Positions 51,777 through 60,826 of a DNA stretch of 64,000 nucleotides are shown piece after piece. The stretch is from an uncultured Prevotella sp. (GTDB lineage Bacteria > Bacteroidota > Bacteroidia > Bacteroidales > Bacteroidaceae), in NCBI GenBank assembly GCA_938028745.1, contig CALIZL010000022.1, forward strand, positions 1-64,000, given 5' to 3'. How positions within the stretch are numbered: position 1 is the first letter of the stretch; each line of letters opens with the position of its first letter. The notes beneath the pieces are model-generated. The model ran no database searches and was not told the DNA's origin. It saw nothing but the letters and a program-made list of their open reading frames with translations. The position numbers and the translations under genes were made by a program.

Positions 51777-52778
51777 TTAATTCTCATGCTCGTTTCCCTT
51801 CTTGTTGATGTTTCCTAAGCGTTTGATGGCTTCCAGATAATCGCGTTCGGCATCGCTGATGGTGCGTTGCTTGTAGCGGCGATATTCGTTTGTGGCGTGT
51901 TTCATGGCCTCATCGTGCGTCACCTTGCCTGCATCTTGCAGTAGTTGTTCGCCAGTCATAGTGAGTATTCGGTCCAGATAGTTGGCCCAGTCGTTCATGG
52001 TCATCGGTTGCTCTCGCTCAGCCTGTCGTTCCGCGAAGTCTAAATAGCCCGAAACCAGTTGTCCCAATGCGCGTAGTTCTTTTTCGTTGAGGTAGTTCTT
52101 GGCGGTGCGTGCTTCCATTAGTGTGGGTTGGTTGCCTTTAAACGTAAGCAAGCCCATGAAATCTTTCTCGGCATCGGCACGCTCTACAATCAGTTCAGCA
52201 GCCGTATGGCCATGGATGGCATAGTGAATTTTGTTTTGAACTTTTTGGAAAAACAGTTGCGATACCGTTGCGCGCGGGTCGTAGTCGATGCTTGTGGCAT
52301 ATATTTCCAGCACTTGGCGATACAACACTTTCTCCGTTGCGCGTATGTCGCGGATGCGTGCCAGCAGTTCTTTCCAATACCCACCGCCACCCAGTTGTTT
52401 CAGTCGGTCGTCGTCTAGCGTAAAGCCCTTAACAATGTATTCTCTAAGCCGCTGAGTTGCCCATTGGCGAAAGCGCGTGGCAATGATGCTGCGTACCCGA
52501 TAGCCAAGGGCGATAATCATATCGAGGTTGTAGAATGAGGTAAGATACGCCTTGCCGTCAGCAGCAGTTGTTCGGAGTTTCCGAACAACTGCATCTTCCT
52601 GCAATTCGCCTTCTTCAAATATGTGCTTGATATGCTCACTGACATTCGACTTGCTGGTTTGATATAGCTCGCACATCTGTGCCTGCGTAAGCCACAACGT
52701 CTCGTCTTCGAGCCTTACGTCCAATTTGGTCAAGCCGCTTTCATCCGTGTAGATGATTATCATATTGTTTTCTTCCAT
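51777..52778 (-). CDS. RhuM-family (Fic/DOC-associated virulence-type) protein
   Basis: 333-aa cytoplasmic protein of the RhuM family. Typical phrases: DETLWLTQAQMCELYQTSKS and NVSEHIKHIFEEGEL (KilA-like helix-turn-helix), AYLTSFYNLDMIIALGYRV, TRFRQWATQRLREYIVKGF, then VLEIYATSIDYDPRATVSQL and FFQKVQNKIHYAIHGHTAAE. Length is standard and the frame is intact. RhuM was first seen in a Salmonella pathogenicity island; homologues are often found inside type I or type III restriction-modification loci. That fits here, because the broken start of a type III modification methylase lies immediately upstream on the same strand. The exact biochemical role is unknown. Confidence 0.9.
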   Translation of the reverse strand: MEENNMIIIYTDESGLTKLDVRLEDETLWLTQAQMCELYQTSKSNVSEHIKHIFEEGELQEDAVVRKLRTTAADGKAYLTSFYNLDMIIALGYRVRSIIATRFRQWATQRLREYIVKGFTLDDDRLKQLGGGGYWKELLARIRDIRATEKVLYRQVLEIYATSIDYDPRATVSQLFFQKVQNKIHYAIHGHTAAELIVERADAEKDFMGLLTFKGNQPTLMEARTAKNYLNEKELRALGQLVSGYLDFAERQAEREQPMTMNDWANYLDRILTMTGEQLLQDAGKVTHDEAMKHATNEYRRYKQRTISDAERDYLEAIKRLGNINKKGNEHEN

Positions 52779-52814
52779 GTCTGCTTAACTAATTATGAAC
52801 TGATGGCAGCTAAA

Positions 52815-53085
52815 TCACCTTGACAAAGTGTCGGTGATGGGTGCGGCAGCCTCGCGACGGGCAGCCTGTTTGCCAGGTCAGGTAAACTGATACATCTCTT
52901 CTGCGTCTTCCACGGCATCATCGCCAAGCGGTTGTTGCAGCGTTTTTGTTATTTACAACGTGCTTAACAGACTCCGTTTTCTCTTCCTTCACTTCGGTGA
53001 AACACGATGGTGCAATCCGAGAGAGCGCATCAAGGTTCAGTTTACTGTCGTCTGTCGATATATGTTCCAATCTTTCAGTTTTTAT
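52815..53085 (-). pseudogene. Degenerate N-terminus of a type III modification methylase (mod)
   Basis: Minus-strand translation gives KTERLEHISTDDS then LNLDALSRIAPSCFTEVK in one frame. After a five-A run at 52943-52947 it shifts frame and continues LGDDAVEDAEEMYQFT, TGA at 52878-52880 where a Trp codon is expected, then PGKQAARREAAAPIT and a stop. This is the characteristic lead-in of Bacteroidetes type III site-specific adenine methyltransferases (Mod), which normally continues to the DPPY catalytic region. All of that, and the Res subunit, are absent. One frameshift, one nonsense change and a deletion make it non-functional. RhuM begins 36 bases further on. Confidence 0.75.
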
Positions 53086-53246
53086 TTTATCTTGTCGTTT
53101 ATCGTTTCTCTTTTGCTTTCAATTTGTACGGTTTGTTCGTGCGGCCGTTGCTACTTGTGCCTCGTTTACTGCTCTTCGCCAAGTTGTATTTGCCTTTGTG
53201 CTTTGTAAGAGCATCAAAGGCAATGTGTGGAGCCGGCCTAAAATTT

Positions 53247-53372
53247 AGAGGAGTGTGGTATCTTTGTGATGCAAAACCAAGATAAACACTCCTCTCGTGT
53301 ACCGAAGTACTTGGCAAAGTTACAATAATATTTTGGATTTATGCCCCATTTGTGGGTGGCAAAACGCGGTCG
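53247..53372 (+). repeat. Short palindrome-bearing element, copy 2
   Basis: Matches 10541-10665 in the same orientation. Arms AGAGGAGTGT (53247-53256) and ACACTCCTCT (53286-53295) pair perfectly. Between them are TATCTTTG, a good Bacteroidetes -7 box, and an ATG opening a 19-codon frame MQNQDKHSSRVPKYLAKLQ. Looks like the 5' end of a lost mobile-element gene; family unknown. Confidence 0.5.
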
Positions 53373-53405
53373 GGTGTCGAAAAAGAATGGTACATGTTGT
53401 AGAGG

Positions 53406-53772
53406 AGTAGGTAGTAGGGTAGTAAGTAGTAGGGTAGTAAGTAGTAGGGTAGTAAGTAGTAGGGTAGTAAGTAGTGGGGTAGTAAGTAGTAGGGTAGTAA
53501 GTAGTGGGGTAGTAAGTAGTAGGGTAGTAAGTAGTAGGGTTGTAAGTAGTAAGGAGTTAGGGTAGTAAGGAGTAAGTAGTAGGGTAGTAAGTAGCAGGGT
53601 AGTAAGTAGTAGGGTAGTAAGTAGTAAGGAGTTAGGGTAGTAAGTAGTAAGGAGTTAGGGTAGTAAGGAGTAAGTAGTAGGGTAGTAAGTAGTAGGGTAG
53701 TAAGGAGAAAGTAGTAAGGAGTTAGGGTAGTAAGAAGTAAGTCGTAGGGTAGTAAGAAGTAAGCAGTAGGGG
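53406..53772 (+). repeat. 15-bp GGTAGTAAGTAGTAG minisatellite
   Basis: About 24 tandem or near-tandem units of GGTAGTAAGTAGTAG, regular at the 5' end and interrupted further on by AAGGAGTTAG variants. In one frame it reads as a VVSSR pentapeptide repeat, but with no start context or flanking protein. A variable-number locus is likely. Confidence 0.9.
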
Positions 53773-53824
53773 GTAAGGGGAAATTTGTGGGGAGTTTTTT
53801 TAGGATAGCCTAAGTTTGGTAAAC

Positions 53825-54305
53825 ATATTTTACAAAACGCTCTTTTTACCGCTCCATTCTAGCGAAAATCGGGGGCTAAAACCATGTATTTAGGGTCGGA
53901 TTGTGCTTTCGCGGTTGTCTCAATCTGTCCAAATTTGCGCATCTTGTGTGCATTTTGTATCACTTTGCTTTTCTCTTTGCTCCGTGGCTCGCCAATTTTA
54001 TCACCTCCAAAATGCCTATTTTGCATCCCAAAATGGGCATTTTTCATCGAATTTACCATGTTTTGGTGCTGCTAATTCGCATTTGTTGCCTGAATATTTA
54101 TGCTGTATAAAGATAACATCACCTTTGTGGGGACTGCTATTCTTCACCTTTGGCTTGCAATTTGCGGCATTTTACCCTGCGTTTTGTAGCGTTTTACCTT
54201 GCGTTTTGCTGCATTTTACCTTGCGTTTTGCCGTGTTTTGCACTGCGTTTTGCGGCACTTTGCACTGCGTTTTGCTGCATTTTGCCCTGCTTTTTGGTGC
54301 AAAAG
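53825..54305 (-). repeat. Dispersed modular repeat, copy D (reverse)
   Basis: Minus-strand order is array (about 54150-54305, CGCAGTGCAAAACG-type words), a middle part with its own sequence, then tail (53825-53870) with the GCTAGAATGG core and TTTTGTAAAATA. Minisatellites flank it on both sides. Confidence 0.7.
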
Positions 54306-54495
54306 CGCAATTGTTTTTGCATCGTTTGTGTATTTATGCAGTATTCAACAGGCCAGCACACTGTTGTGTGCAGTGTCCATTTTTACCTTAATAACCCCTT
54401 GCAATACTCCATTATTTGCGGCCGAGTGGCAGGCTGGATGATTTTAAAGCCACTTTTTGTGTTAGAATTTGCGCTGAAAAGATGACAAAAAGGGA

Positions 54496-54682
54496 TGGTG
54501 AGTTGATTGGATAATCAGTTGATGAGTTGACAAATTAACAAGTAGACAAGTTAACCAGTAGACGAGTGGACAAGTTAACAAGTAGATAAGTTAACCAGTT
54601 AACCTGTTGTCGGGTTGACAAGTTAACCTGTTGTCGGGTTGACAAGTTAACCAGTTGACGAGTAGATAAGCTAATATGTAAG
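54496..54682 (+). repeat. ACAAGTTAACCAGTAGACGAG minisatellite
   Basis: Degenerate units of about 16 bases (GACAAGTTAACCAGT, AGACGAGTGGACAAGTTAAC). It includes an exact duplication of ACCTGTTGTCGGGTTGACAA. Reverse complement of the words at 10965-11033. Confidence 0.8.
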
Positions 54683-54761
54683 GCGGCAAAAAGCGGCAGG
54701 CGAGTGGCGGTTTTGCCGCGCCGAACATCCATTAAGCATGTTCAATGCGTAGGCAATACAG

Positions 54762-57700
54762 CTATTTCTTTTTTTCGACCTTGGGTTTCTTCTTCTTTCG
54801 GCTTGTTATTCCAAAGAGGTCTTTCCAACCATTGAAGTCTTTTTTCAGTATCAAGCCAATGCCTTGCGTATTCAAGCTGTTGCGCGTAAAGTAGCGGTCG
54901 TTGGTTTGGTTGTACATCTTGATGGCCATGTTGCCGCTTGGGAACAGCAGATAGCGGATGTCGAAGTCGCCAATGAAACTCTTGGTGGTGTTCACGTTGT
55001 CGCGATAACCAAACTGACCATTAATCAGCAGGCGGTTGTTGAGCAACCTACCGCTGAGCAATCCTTCGTATTCGGCATTGCCCCAACCATCGTCGCCTGT
55101 GGCAATGTTTGCCCCGAAGTTCCAGTTGGTGTTGTTTACAACCGTTCCAAGCACGTTGTTAAGCTGCTGACTAAGTGTGCTGCTAAGCAAACTTTGCATG
55201 GCCAACGATGTTGTGCTTTGTGTGCTGCTGTTGCCCAAGTCGGCATTGTTGCGGCCCTGCGTATAGAAACGACCCACGGCCAGAAGGTAAAGCACCTGCT
55301 GATTCATTTCTTCTTCGCCGTTGATAAGGCTATATATCATTTGTTTGGCGTTAGAATTGACGGTGGGCAAGTCGAGGTCGAACGACACTTTGGGCGCGGC
55401 TGGGGTGCCTGTGATGTTCATCAGGCAGTTAACGCGAATGTTGTTGTTAGAGAAACTCTTGCCAAGGTTGAGGTCGGAAAGGCTCACGCCGTTGGCCGTG
55501 TAGATGGCCTTCATGTTGAGCCGGGCTGCATACGGGTCGCCATTAAAGGCGATGGTGCTGCCCTGTTCGAAGGAGAAGTCTTTCTTAATTACGTTTTGAA
55601 TGGTGAGCTTATACACGCCGTGGTCGATGGCGAAGTTGCCAAACATGTCGAATGCACCTTTATTATAATAGGTGGCCCTTAGCACGCCATATCCGTTTAG
55701 CGATATGTAGTCGCCGCTTTGCTTGTCCATGATGAGGCGTATGGTGGCATCGGGCGTGCAGTTCACCAAGAAGTTGAGGTGCAAGTCGGTGGGTATGTCG
55801 GCCGTGTTGTTGTCTTTATTTTCTTGGTTTTCGGTGTTGTCTTCCTGCGCTTTCTGCTCTTCGGCAGTGAGCAGCGCATCAGAACCCCAATGAATGAACG
55901 AGTTGTTGCTTACGGCTTCCGGGCTGGCCGCATTGTAAACCAGTACCGAATTGCGGTTGGGTGTGGCATCGATGTCGATGTTTACTTCACCGCTTCGCCC
56001 TCTGATGTTACAAGTTCCCGTAGCGAACACCGTTCCGTAGAAGGTGTTTTCGCCAAAGGTCTTGGTGTCGTATGCCAGTAAATTGTTGGCTTGTACGCTG
56101 AGGTTGTAGCTTAGGTCGGTAAGGTGGTCGTGCCTAATTTCGCCGCTTAGTGTGCCAACATTTCCGTTTCGGTCGGTAAAGCGGCAGGCGTTGAGGTCTA
56201 TTCTGTTGGGTACAAAGCGCACCGTGTCGTTTGTCAGCGTGTAAACGGTGTTCAATGGGGTCATGGTAAAGCTGCCGTTGGCCACCAACCGCCCAGTAAG
56301 ATTGATGTGGCTTAATGGTCCCGACAAGCGCACCTCGCCGTTGGCGTAGGCCTTAACGCCGTGCATGAAACTCTTGCAAAAGGTTTCCATAAAGGCAATG
56401 TTGGTGTTGTTGGCCTTGATGGCTAGGTCGATGTTGTTGTGCTTGGGCGAAACATAACCGTTGATAAAGGTTCTGGCGTTCAGTCCATCGCTGGCAATGG
56501 CATCTATTTCCACGTTTCCTTTCTCGTTGTTGAACTTTACCCCAGCAACCAGCGTGCCCATGTCGCCCTCTTCGAAGGTGAAATCGTTCACCCGCAGGTT
56601 GGCATAGGCATCGGGATTGGTGAAAGGTGTCTTCACAATGGCCGTACCTGTGGCGCGCCCACCAAACTCTACGGCATGGAAATTAACAAGGTTGAGAATG
56701 TAGCTAACGTCTACATCTTTAAGGTCTACCATCAATGAGTCGTGCGCATTGTTGGTTGCCGTTCCGTCTATGGCAATAAGTTGCTTGCCGCGCGCAACGG
56801 CGAACTTGTCGAACTGCACGCGATTTTTGCTGTATGTTACCTGCGAAGGTTTCACTTCCCAAATGGCATCGCCCACCGTTATGCCCGATTGTTGGAACGT
56901 TGCTTGGGCAGTGGCCTCACCAGCATCGTTTTTAAAGAATGTGGTTTGCCACTTCAGTTCGCCTTTTAGTAGGGGCTTGCGAAGGTTGTCGAACGAAATG
57001 GTAGACGAAATCTTGTTGTCGGCCGCCTTAGCTTGCACGCTGCACCAAATCTTTTTGCCGTTTTCGGCCACGCTTGTGGCCTTTGCAGCAAGTCTTAACG
57101 TGTCGTTCAGCGTGCTGACAGTCATTTCGCCGCCGTCAATGTGGTGCCCGTCGTAGGTGAAACAGGGCGCTTTAAGGCTGATGTTGAGCGTTTTTTGCGC
57201 ATCGTTCATGCTTGCGGCGAAGTTAACGGGCTGCTTGATGCTCAGCGGAACATTGAAAATGTGTTGCAGCCAGTCGGTGTTGTCTACGTTGGCGCTGATG
57301 GTGAAGTTGTTGGTTTGGGCGTTTGTAACCTTGGGAAGGCCGGGCATGGTGGGCACTTTGCTGCCGATTAGGTTGGTTAGACTTTGTGCCAGCGTGTTGT
57401 AATCGTACTTGCCCGTTAGCAGAATGTTGCCAAAATCGCTGTTCACCGCTAGCGAATGCAGTTGGTTGTTGTTGCTTACGTCTACGGATATGGCGTTAAG
57501 CTTATAGCTTTTCGTATCTGTAACCATCGCAAAGCGGTCTAGCTGTACCCTTCCGTTGGCCGTATTGAGTGAGTTTCCCTTGATGTCGGCCATTACAGCA
57601 AAGCTAAATTGCGTGTTGGGCCATTGCTTTGTGAGGCTTAGGGCAGCGGGATTGAAGTTTGTTACTTCGGCTTCTAGCTTGGCAAAGGGCTGTTTCGATG

Positions 57701-59198
57701 CCAGGTTGAACTGTCCTTGCAGGTCGAAATTAACGTTGGGGTCTTTGACATTTAGCTTTCCGTCGAAGGTACCGTTGTTCCATTCGCCGTCTACGGCGAT
57801 GTTCTTGTAGCTGTATGCGTTGTAGAAAAACTCCTTAACATCGCCTTTTGCCTTTACATACACCGAGCCGCGAGTGGGCAGTTTGCCGTCGACGTCTATT
57901 TGGGTAGATATGTTTCCAAAGCGTTTGTCGGCCAAAATCTTGCCGAGATCTAGGGCGTTGGTTTCCACTCTGCCCGAAAAATTGTCGTTATGCCGGCCAA
58001 AAGCCACGGTTGCGGTGCCTGCATCGGTGCGTATGATGCCCTTGGTAGCCACGTCTTGGCCATAGCCGCCAGCCTCGCCAATATAGTCGATGTTGCCCAA
58101 ACGGCCGATAACGGCAGGCACTTTGAAGTGGTTGGCGAAGTTGTCGGAAAGAAATTGCACGCCCTCGGCACTCACGCGAAGTTGCCTGATGTTGGTGGCC
58201 CAGCGCAGTTTGGATGTCCAATTGCTGATAGAGCCGTCGGCTTGGAGCGAAAAATTGTTCGCGCGCGACGATATTTCGAGCGTTTTCACACGTAGGGAAG
58301 TGCTTGTGCCCGACACGTCGGCTTGCAGGAAGAAGGGCTTAGTAGAGGTTTTCAGTTCGGGTAAGAAACAAGCCAGGTCGGCCAAGGTGAGTTTTGACCT
58401 TTGCAAACTGCCACTGAACTGGAAAGAAGGCGACTGAAATTCGGTGCCGTTGAAGGCGTATGTGGCCGTGATTGGCCCGAAACTGATGCTGGTGGAGGGC
58501 AAAACGCAGGTTAAGTGCAGCAGACTTGCCCGTTGCCTGTTGGCCGTAAGCTCGCCTGTAAGGGCTTTAACGTGCAGACCCGACTGCTCTTTGAACGACA
58601 AGTCCTTAATATTGAGGTTCAGACTGTCGTTGGTAAGGGCGTCGAGCGCAATGTGTGCGCTGATGTCGGTTGCTGAAATGTGGTTGGGAGAGAACGTGTT
58701 GGTCTTGGGTTTGTCGAGCTGATTGTAGCTAACACTGCCCCTTCGGATGATAAGCGTGTTGATACGGAGGTCGAGAGGAGTGTTAGAAGTGGTGTCTTTG
58801 GATGCCAATGAATCGAGCGCGAATTGGAAATTGGGCTGGCTTTGCGCCGACTTCTTATAAAGGTTGGCTTTTAATCCGAACAGCTGAACAGACGAAATGT
58901 GGATTTTTCCCGCTGCAAGCGCGGCGTAATCTAGCTTTGCCGAGAGCCGTGTGGCTTCGAGCATGCGCTGGTTTTGCTGGTCGTTGATAACGAGATCGTC
59001 GATGATAATTCGGTTAAGAAAGCCTAAATCCACCTTACCCACCGACACATGAGTACCCAATTTCTCCGAAAGGGCGTCGCCGATAGTGTTCCCAACAAAA
59101 GCCTGAATAAAGGGAACATGCAGCAAAACCACAAAAACGAAGTACAGGCCAACCACAGCCCATAAAATAATATTTATTATGTGTCTTAACTTTCTCAA
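54762..59198 (-). CDS. tamB: TamB-like translocation/assembly module protein
   Basis: 1478-aa AsmA/TamB-type protein bridging inner and outer membranes, thought to carry phospholipids or assist outer-membrane protein assembly. One N-terminal membrane helix (IINIILWAVVGLYFVFVVLL, residues 9-28) is followed by a very long run of beta strands typical of the lipid-transfer groove. The C-terminal DUF490 region is seen in YSLINGEEEMNQQVLYLLAV followed by the Asn/Ser/Thr-rich strands and LLINGQFGYRDN. A Lys-rich tail (RKKKKPKVEKKK) ends the chain. Length fits Bacteroidetes TamB. A TAATTTTG -7 box lies at 59216-59223. No tamA homologue is adjacent. Confidence 0.92.
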   Translation of the reverse strand: MRKLRHIINIILWAVVGLYFVFVVLLHVPFIQAFVGNTIGDALSEKLGTHVSVGKVDLGFLNRIIIDDLVINDQQNQRMLEATRLSAKLDYAALAAGKIHISSVQLFGLKANLYKKSAQSQPNFQFALDSLASKDTTSNTPLDLRINTLIIRRGSVSYNQLDKPKTNTFSPNHISATDISAHIALDALTNDSLNLNIKDLSFKEQSGLHVKALTGELTANRQRASLLHLTCVLPSTSISFGPITATYAFNGTEFQSPSFQFSGSLQRSKLTLADLACFLPELKTSTKPFFLQADVSGTSTSLRVKTLEISSRANNFSLQADGSISNWTSKLRWATNIRQLRVSAEGVQFLSDNFANHFKVPAVIGRLGNIDYIGEAGGYGQDVATKGIIRTDAGTATVAFGRHNDNFSGRVETNALDLGKILADKRFGNISTQIDVDGKLPTRGSVYVKAKGDVKEFFYNAYSYKNIAVDGEWNNGTFDGKLNVKDPNVNFDLQGQFNLASKQPFAKLEAEVTNFNPAALSLTKQWPNTQFSFAVMADIKGNSLNTANGRVQLDRFAMVTDTKSYKLNAISVDVSNNNQLHSLAVNSDFGNILLTGKYDYNTLAQSLTNLIGSKVPTMPGLPKVTNAQTNNFTISANVDNTDWLQHIFNVPLSIKQPVNFAASMNDAQKTLNISLKAPCFTYDGHHIDGGEMTVSTLNDTLRLAAKATSVAENGKKIWCSVQAKAADNKISSTISFDNLRKPLLKGELKWQTTFFKNDAGEATAQATFQQSGITVGDAIWEVKPSQVTYSKNRVQFDKFAVARGKQLIAIDGTATNNAHDSLMVDLKDVDVSYILNLVNFHAVEFGGRATGTAIVKTPFTNPDAYANLRVNDFTFEEGDMGTLVAGVKFNNEKGNVEIDAIASDGLNARTFINGYVSPKHNNIDLAIKANNTNIAFMETFCKSFMHGVKAYANGEVRLSGPLSHINLTGRLVANGSFTMTPLNTVYTLTNDTVRFVPNRIDLNACRFTDRNGNVGTLSGEIRHDHLTDLSYNLSVQANNLLAYDTKTFGENTFYGTVFATGTCNIRGRSGEVNIDIDATPNRNSVLVYNAASPEAVSNNSFIHWGSDALLTAEEQKAQEDNTENQENKDNNTADIPTDLHLNFLVNCTPDATIRLIMDKQSGDYISLNGYGVLRATYYNKGAFDMFGNFAIDHGVYKLTIQNVIKKDFSFEQGSTIAFNGDPYAARLNMKAIYTANGVSLSDLNLGKSFSNNNIRVNCLMNITGTPAAPKVSFDLDLPTVNSNAKQMIYSLINGEEEMNQQVLYLLAVGRFYTQGRNNADLGNSSTQSTTSLAMQSLLSSTLSQQLNNVLGTVVNNTNWNFGANIATGDDGWGNAEYEGLLSGRLLNNRLLINGQFGYRDNVNTTKSFIGDFDIRYLLFPSGNMAIKMYNQTNDRYFTRNSLNTQGIGLILKKDFNGWKDLFGITSRKKKKPKVEKKK

Positions 59199-59215
59199 TT
59201 GCTTTGTTTGGTTGG

Positions 59216-59295
59216 CAAAATTACATCAAAAAAACCTTAATGCGAAATATACCCACCGTTTTTCTTTTTATTATGTTTTATTTTGATTATATTTG
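59216..59295. promoter_or_regulatory. Divergent -7 boxes, tamB and nqr operon
   Basis: TAATTTTG on the minus strand (59216-59223) is 18 bases before the tamB start. TATATTTG on the plus strand (59288-59295) precedes nqrA by about 175 bases. Both match TAnnTTTG; the -33 boxes are weak. Confidence 0.5.
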
Positions 59296-59470
59296 CAACG
59301 ATAAAGCGGTGGGTGGTGTTCCTATCCATCGCTTTAGGTGTTTGTTTTGACGGCGAGCACCATTTAAGCAAGCGTTCGTTGCTCTCTGCGTGGGCGCAAA
59401 GTGATGCTGCCAAGGCAAAAAGGTCGGACAAGAGATTAATCATTAAAATTCAGATATATTATAGTTTATC

Positions 59471-60820
59471 ATGGCAAATGTCATTAAGTTACGTAAAGGC
59501 TTAAACATTCACCTGAAAGGAACAGCAGCCCAAACGAAACGCGTTGTAGGCGCATGCACAGAATATGTGGTGCGTCCCGACACCTTCGAAGGCGTTGTTC
59601 CTAAACTCGTTGTGCACGAAGGAGACCGTGTAGACGTGGGTGATGCCTTGTTTGTAGATAAGAACTTTCCTGAGGTGAGGTTCGCGTCGCCCGTGAGCGG
59701 AACGGTTAAGGCCGTTGAAAGAGGCGAAAGACGAAAGATACTCGGCATCAGGTTGCAGGCTGACGAGGTGCAGAAGTTTCACGACTTCGGCCATCGCGAT
59801 GTGTCGTCGCTTTCTTCCGACGATGTGAAGAACGCCTTGTTGGAGGCTGGGTTGTTTGGCTATATATACCAATTGCCTTACGCCGTGTCTACCAATCCGC
59901 AGACAATGCCAAAGGCCATCTTTGTTTCCGCACTGCGCGACATGCCCCTAGCCAACGACTTTGAATACGAGTTGCAGGGCAACGAACGCGATTTCCAAAC
60001 GGGATTGACTGCCCTCTCGAAGTTGGCAACCACCTATTTGGGGATAGGGAAGAACCAAAAAGCCGACGTGTTGGTGAACGCAAAGGACGTGGAAGTGACG
60101 GTTTTCGATGGTCCATGCCCCGCTGGGAATGTAGGCGTGCAGGTAAACCACATCTCGCCAGTGAATAAGGGCGAAGTGGTTTGGACGGTCGACCCCACGT
60201 TTGTGATTTTCTTCGGAAGGTTGTTCAATACAGGTAAGGTTAATCTTCTGCGCACAATAGCCCTCGGAGGCAGTGCTATGGCATCGCCCATGTACGTTGA
60301 TGCGCTGATAGGAACGCCTTTCTCGGTGATTTTGAAAGACGCTTTGACGCGCCAAGAAGACCTTCGCCTTATCAATGGCAACCCCTTAACGGGTACGAAA
60401 TCGTGCTTGGAAGACAGCGTTGGCGTAAAGACATCCGAGATAACCGCTATCCCCGAAGGTGCCGATGCAAACGAAATGTTCGGTTGGATAATGCCGCGCA
60501 CCAATCAATTTTCCACATCGCGCAGTTATTTCTCTTGGCTCATGGGCAAGAAAGCGTACGATTTGGATGCACGCGTGAAGGGAGGCGAACGCCATATTAT
60601 CATGAGTGGTGAATACGATAGTGTGTTGCCGATGGACATTTATGGCGAGTTCCTCATCAAAGCCATCATCGTTGGCGACATCGACAAGATGGAACAGCTG
60701 GGCATCTATGAGGTTTCGCCCGAAGATTTCGCACTGGCAGAGTTCGTTGACAGTTCTAAACTCGAACTACAACGCATCGTTCGCCAGGGGCTGAACATGT
60801 TACGTAAAGAAAATGCATAA
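59471..60820 (+). CDS. nqrA: Na+-translocating NADH:quinone reductase subunit A
   Basis: 449-aa peripheral subunit of Na+-NQR, which couples NADH oxidation by quinone to Na+ export. It starts MANVIKLRKGLNIHLKGTAA, as NqrA does, and includes GTVKAVERGERRKILGI (a biotinyl/lipoyl-like fold) and a C-terminal SLBB-like region. No membrane segments; it sits on the cytoplasmic face and takes part in quinone binding. Length is standard. First gene of the operon, 6 bases before nqrB. Confidence 0.96.
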   Translation: MANVIKLRKGLNIHLKGTAAQTKRVVGACTEYVVRPDTFEGVVPKLVVHEGDRVDVGDALFVDKNFPEVRFASPVSGTVKAVERGERRKILGIRLQADEVQKFHDFGHRDVSSLSSDDVKNALLEAGLFGYIYQLPYAVSTNPQTMPKAIFVSALRDMPLANDFEYELQGNERDFQTGLTALSKLATTYLGIGKNQKADVLVNAKDVEVTVFDGPCPAGNVGVQVNHISPVNKGEVVWTVDPTFVIFFGRLFNTGKVNLLRTIALGGSAMASPMYVDALIGTPFSVILKDALTRQEDLRLINGNPLTGTKSCLEDSVGVKTSEITAIPEGADANEMFGWIMPRTNQFSTSRSYFSWLMGKKAYDLDARVKGGERHIIMSGEYDSVLPMDIYGEFLIKAIIVGDIDKMEQLGIYEVSPEDFALAEFVDSSKLELQRIVRQGLNMLRKENA

Positions 60821-60826
60821 AGCAGT

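Larger units (their letters stand above)
52779..54761. other. 2-kb gene-free island of pseudogene and repeats
   Basis: Contains the degenerate methylase start (52815-53085), a palindrome-bearing element (53247-53372), the 15-bp minisatellite (53406-53772), copy D of the modular repeat (53825-54305) and a second minisatellite (54496-54682). Open frames across the repeats are artefacts of short repeat units. A minus-strand frame at 53099-53317 (Lys/Arg-rich) cannot be assigned. Confidence 0.7.

Noticed and set aside
53341..53565. Frame encoding VVSSR pentapeptide repeats
   Set aside because: It is a consequence of the 15-bp minisatellite; later units are out of frame.
53406..53772. CRISPR array
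   Set aside because: Units are directly adjacent with no unique spacers, and no cas gene is present.
53903..54391. 162-codon and related Cys/Phe-rich frames
   Set aside because: Generated by the array of repeat copy D; three overlapping frames are open in the same way, and the composition is unlike real proteins.
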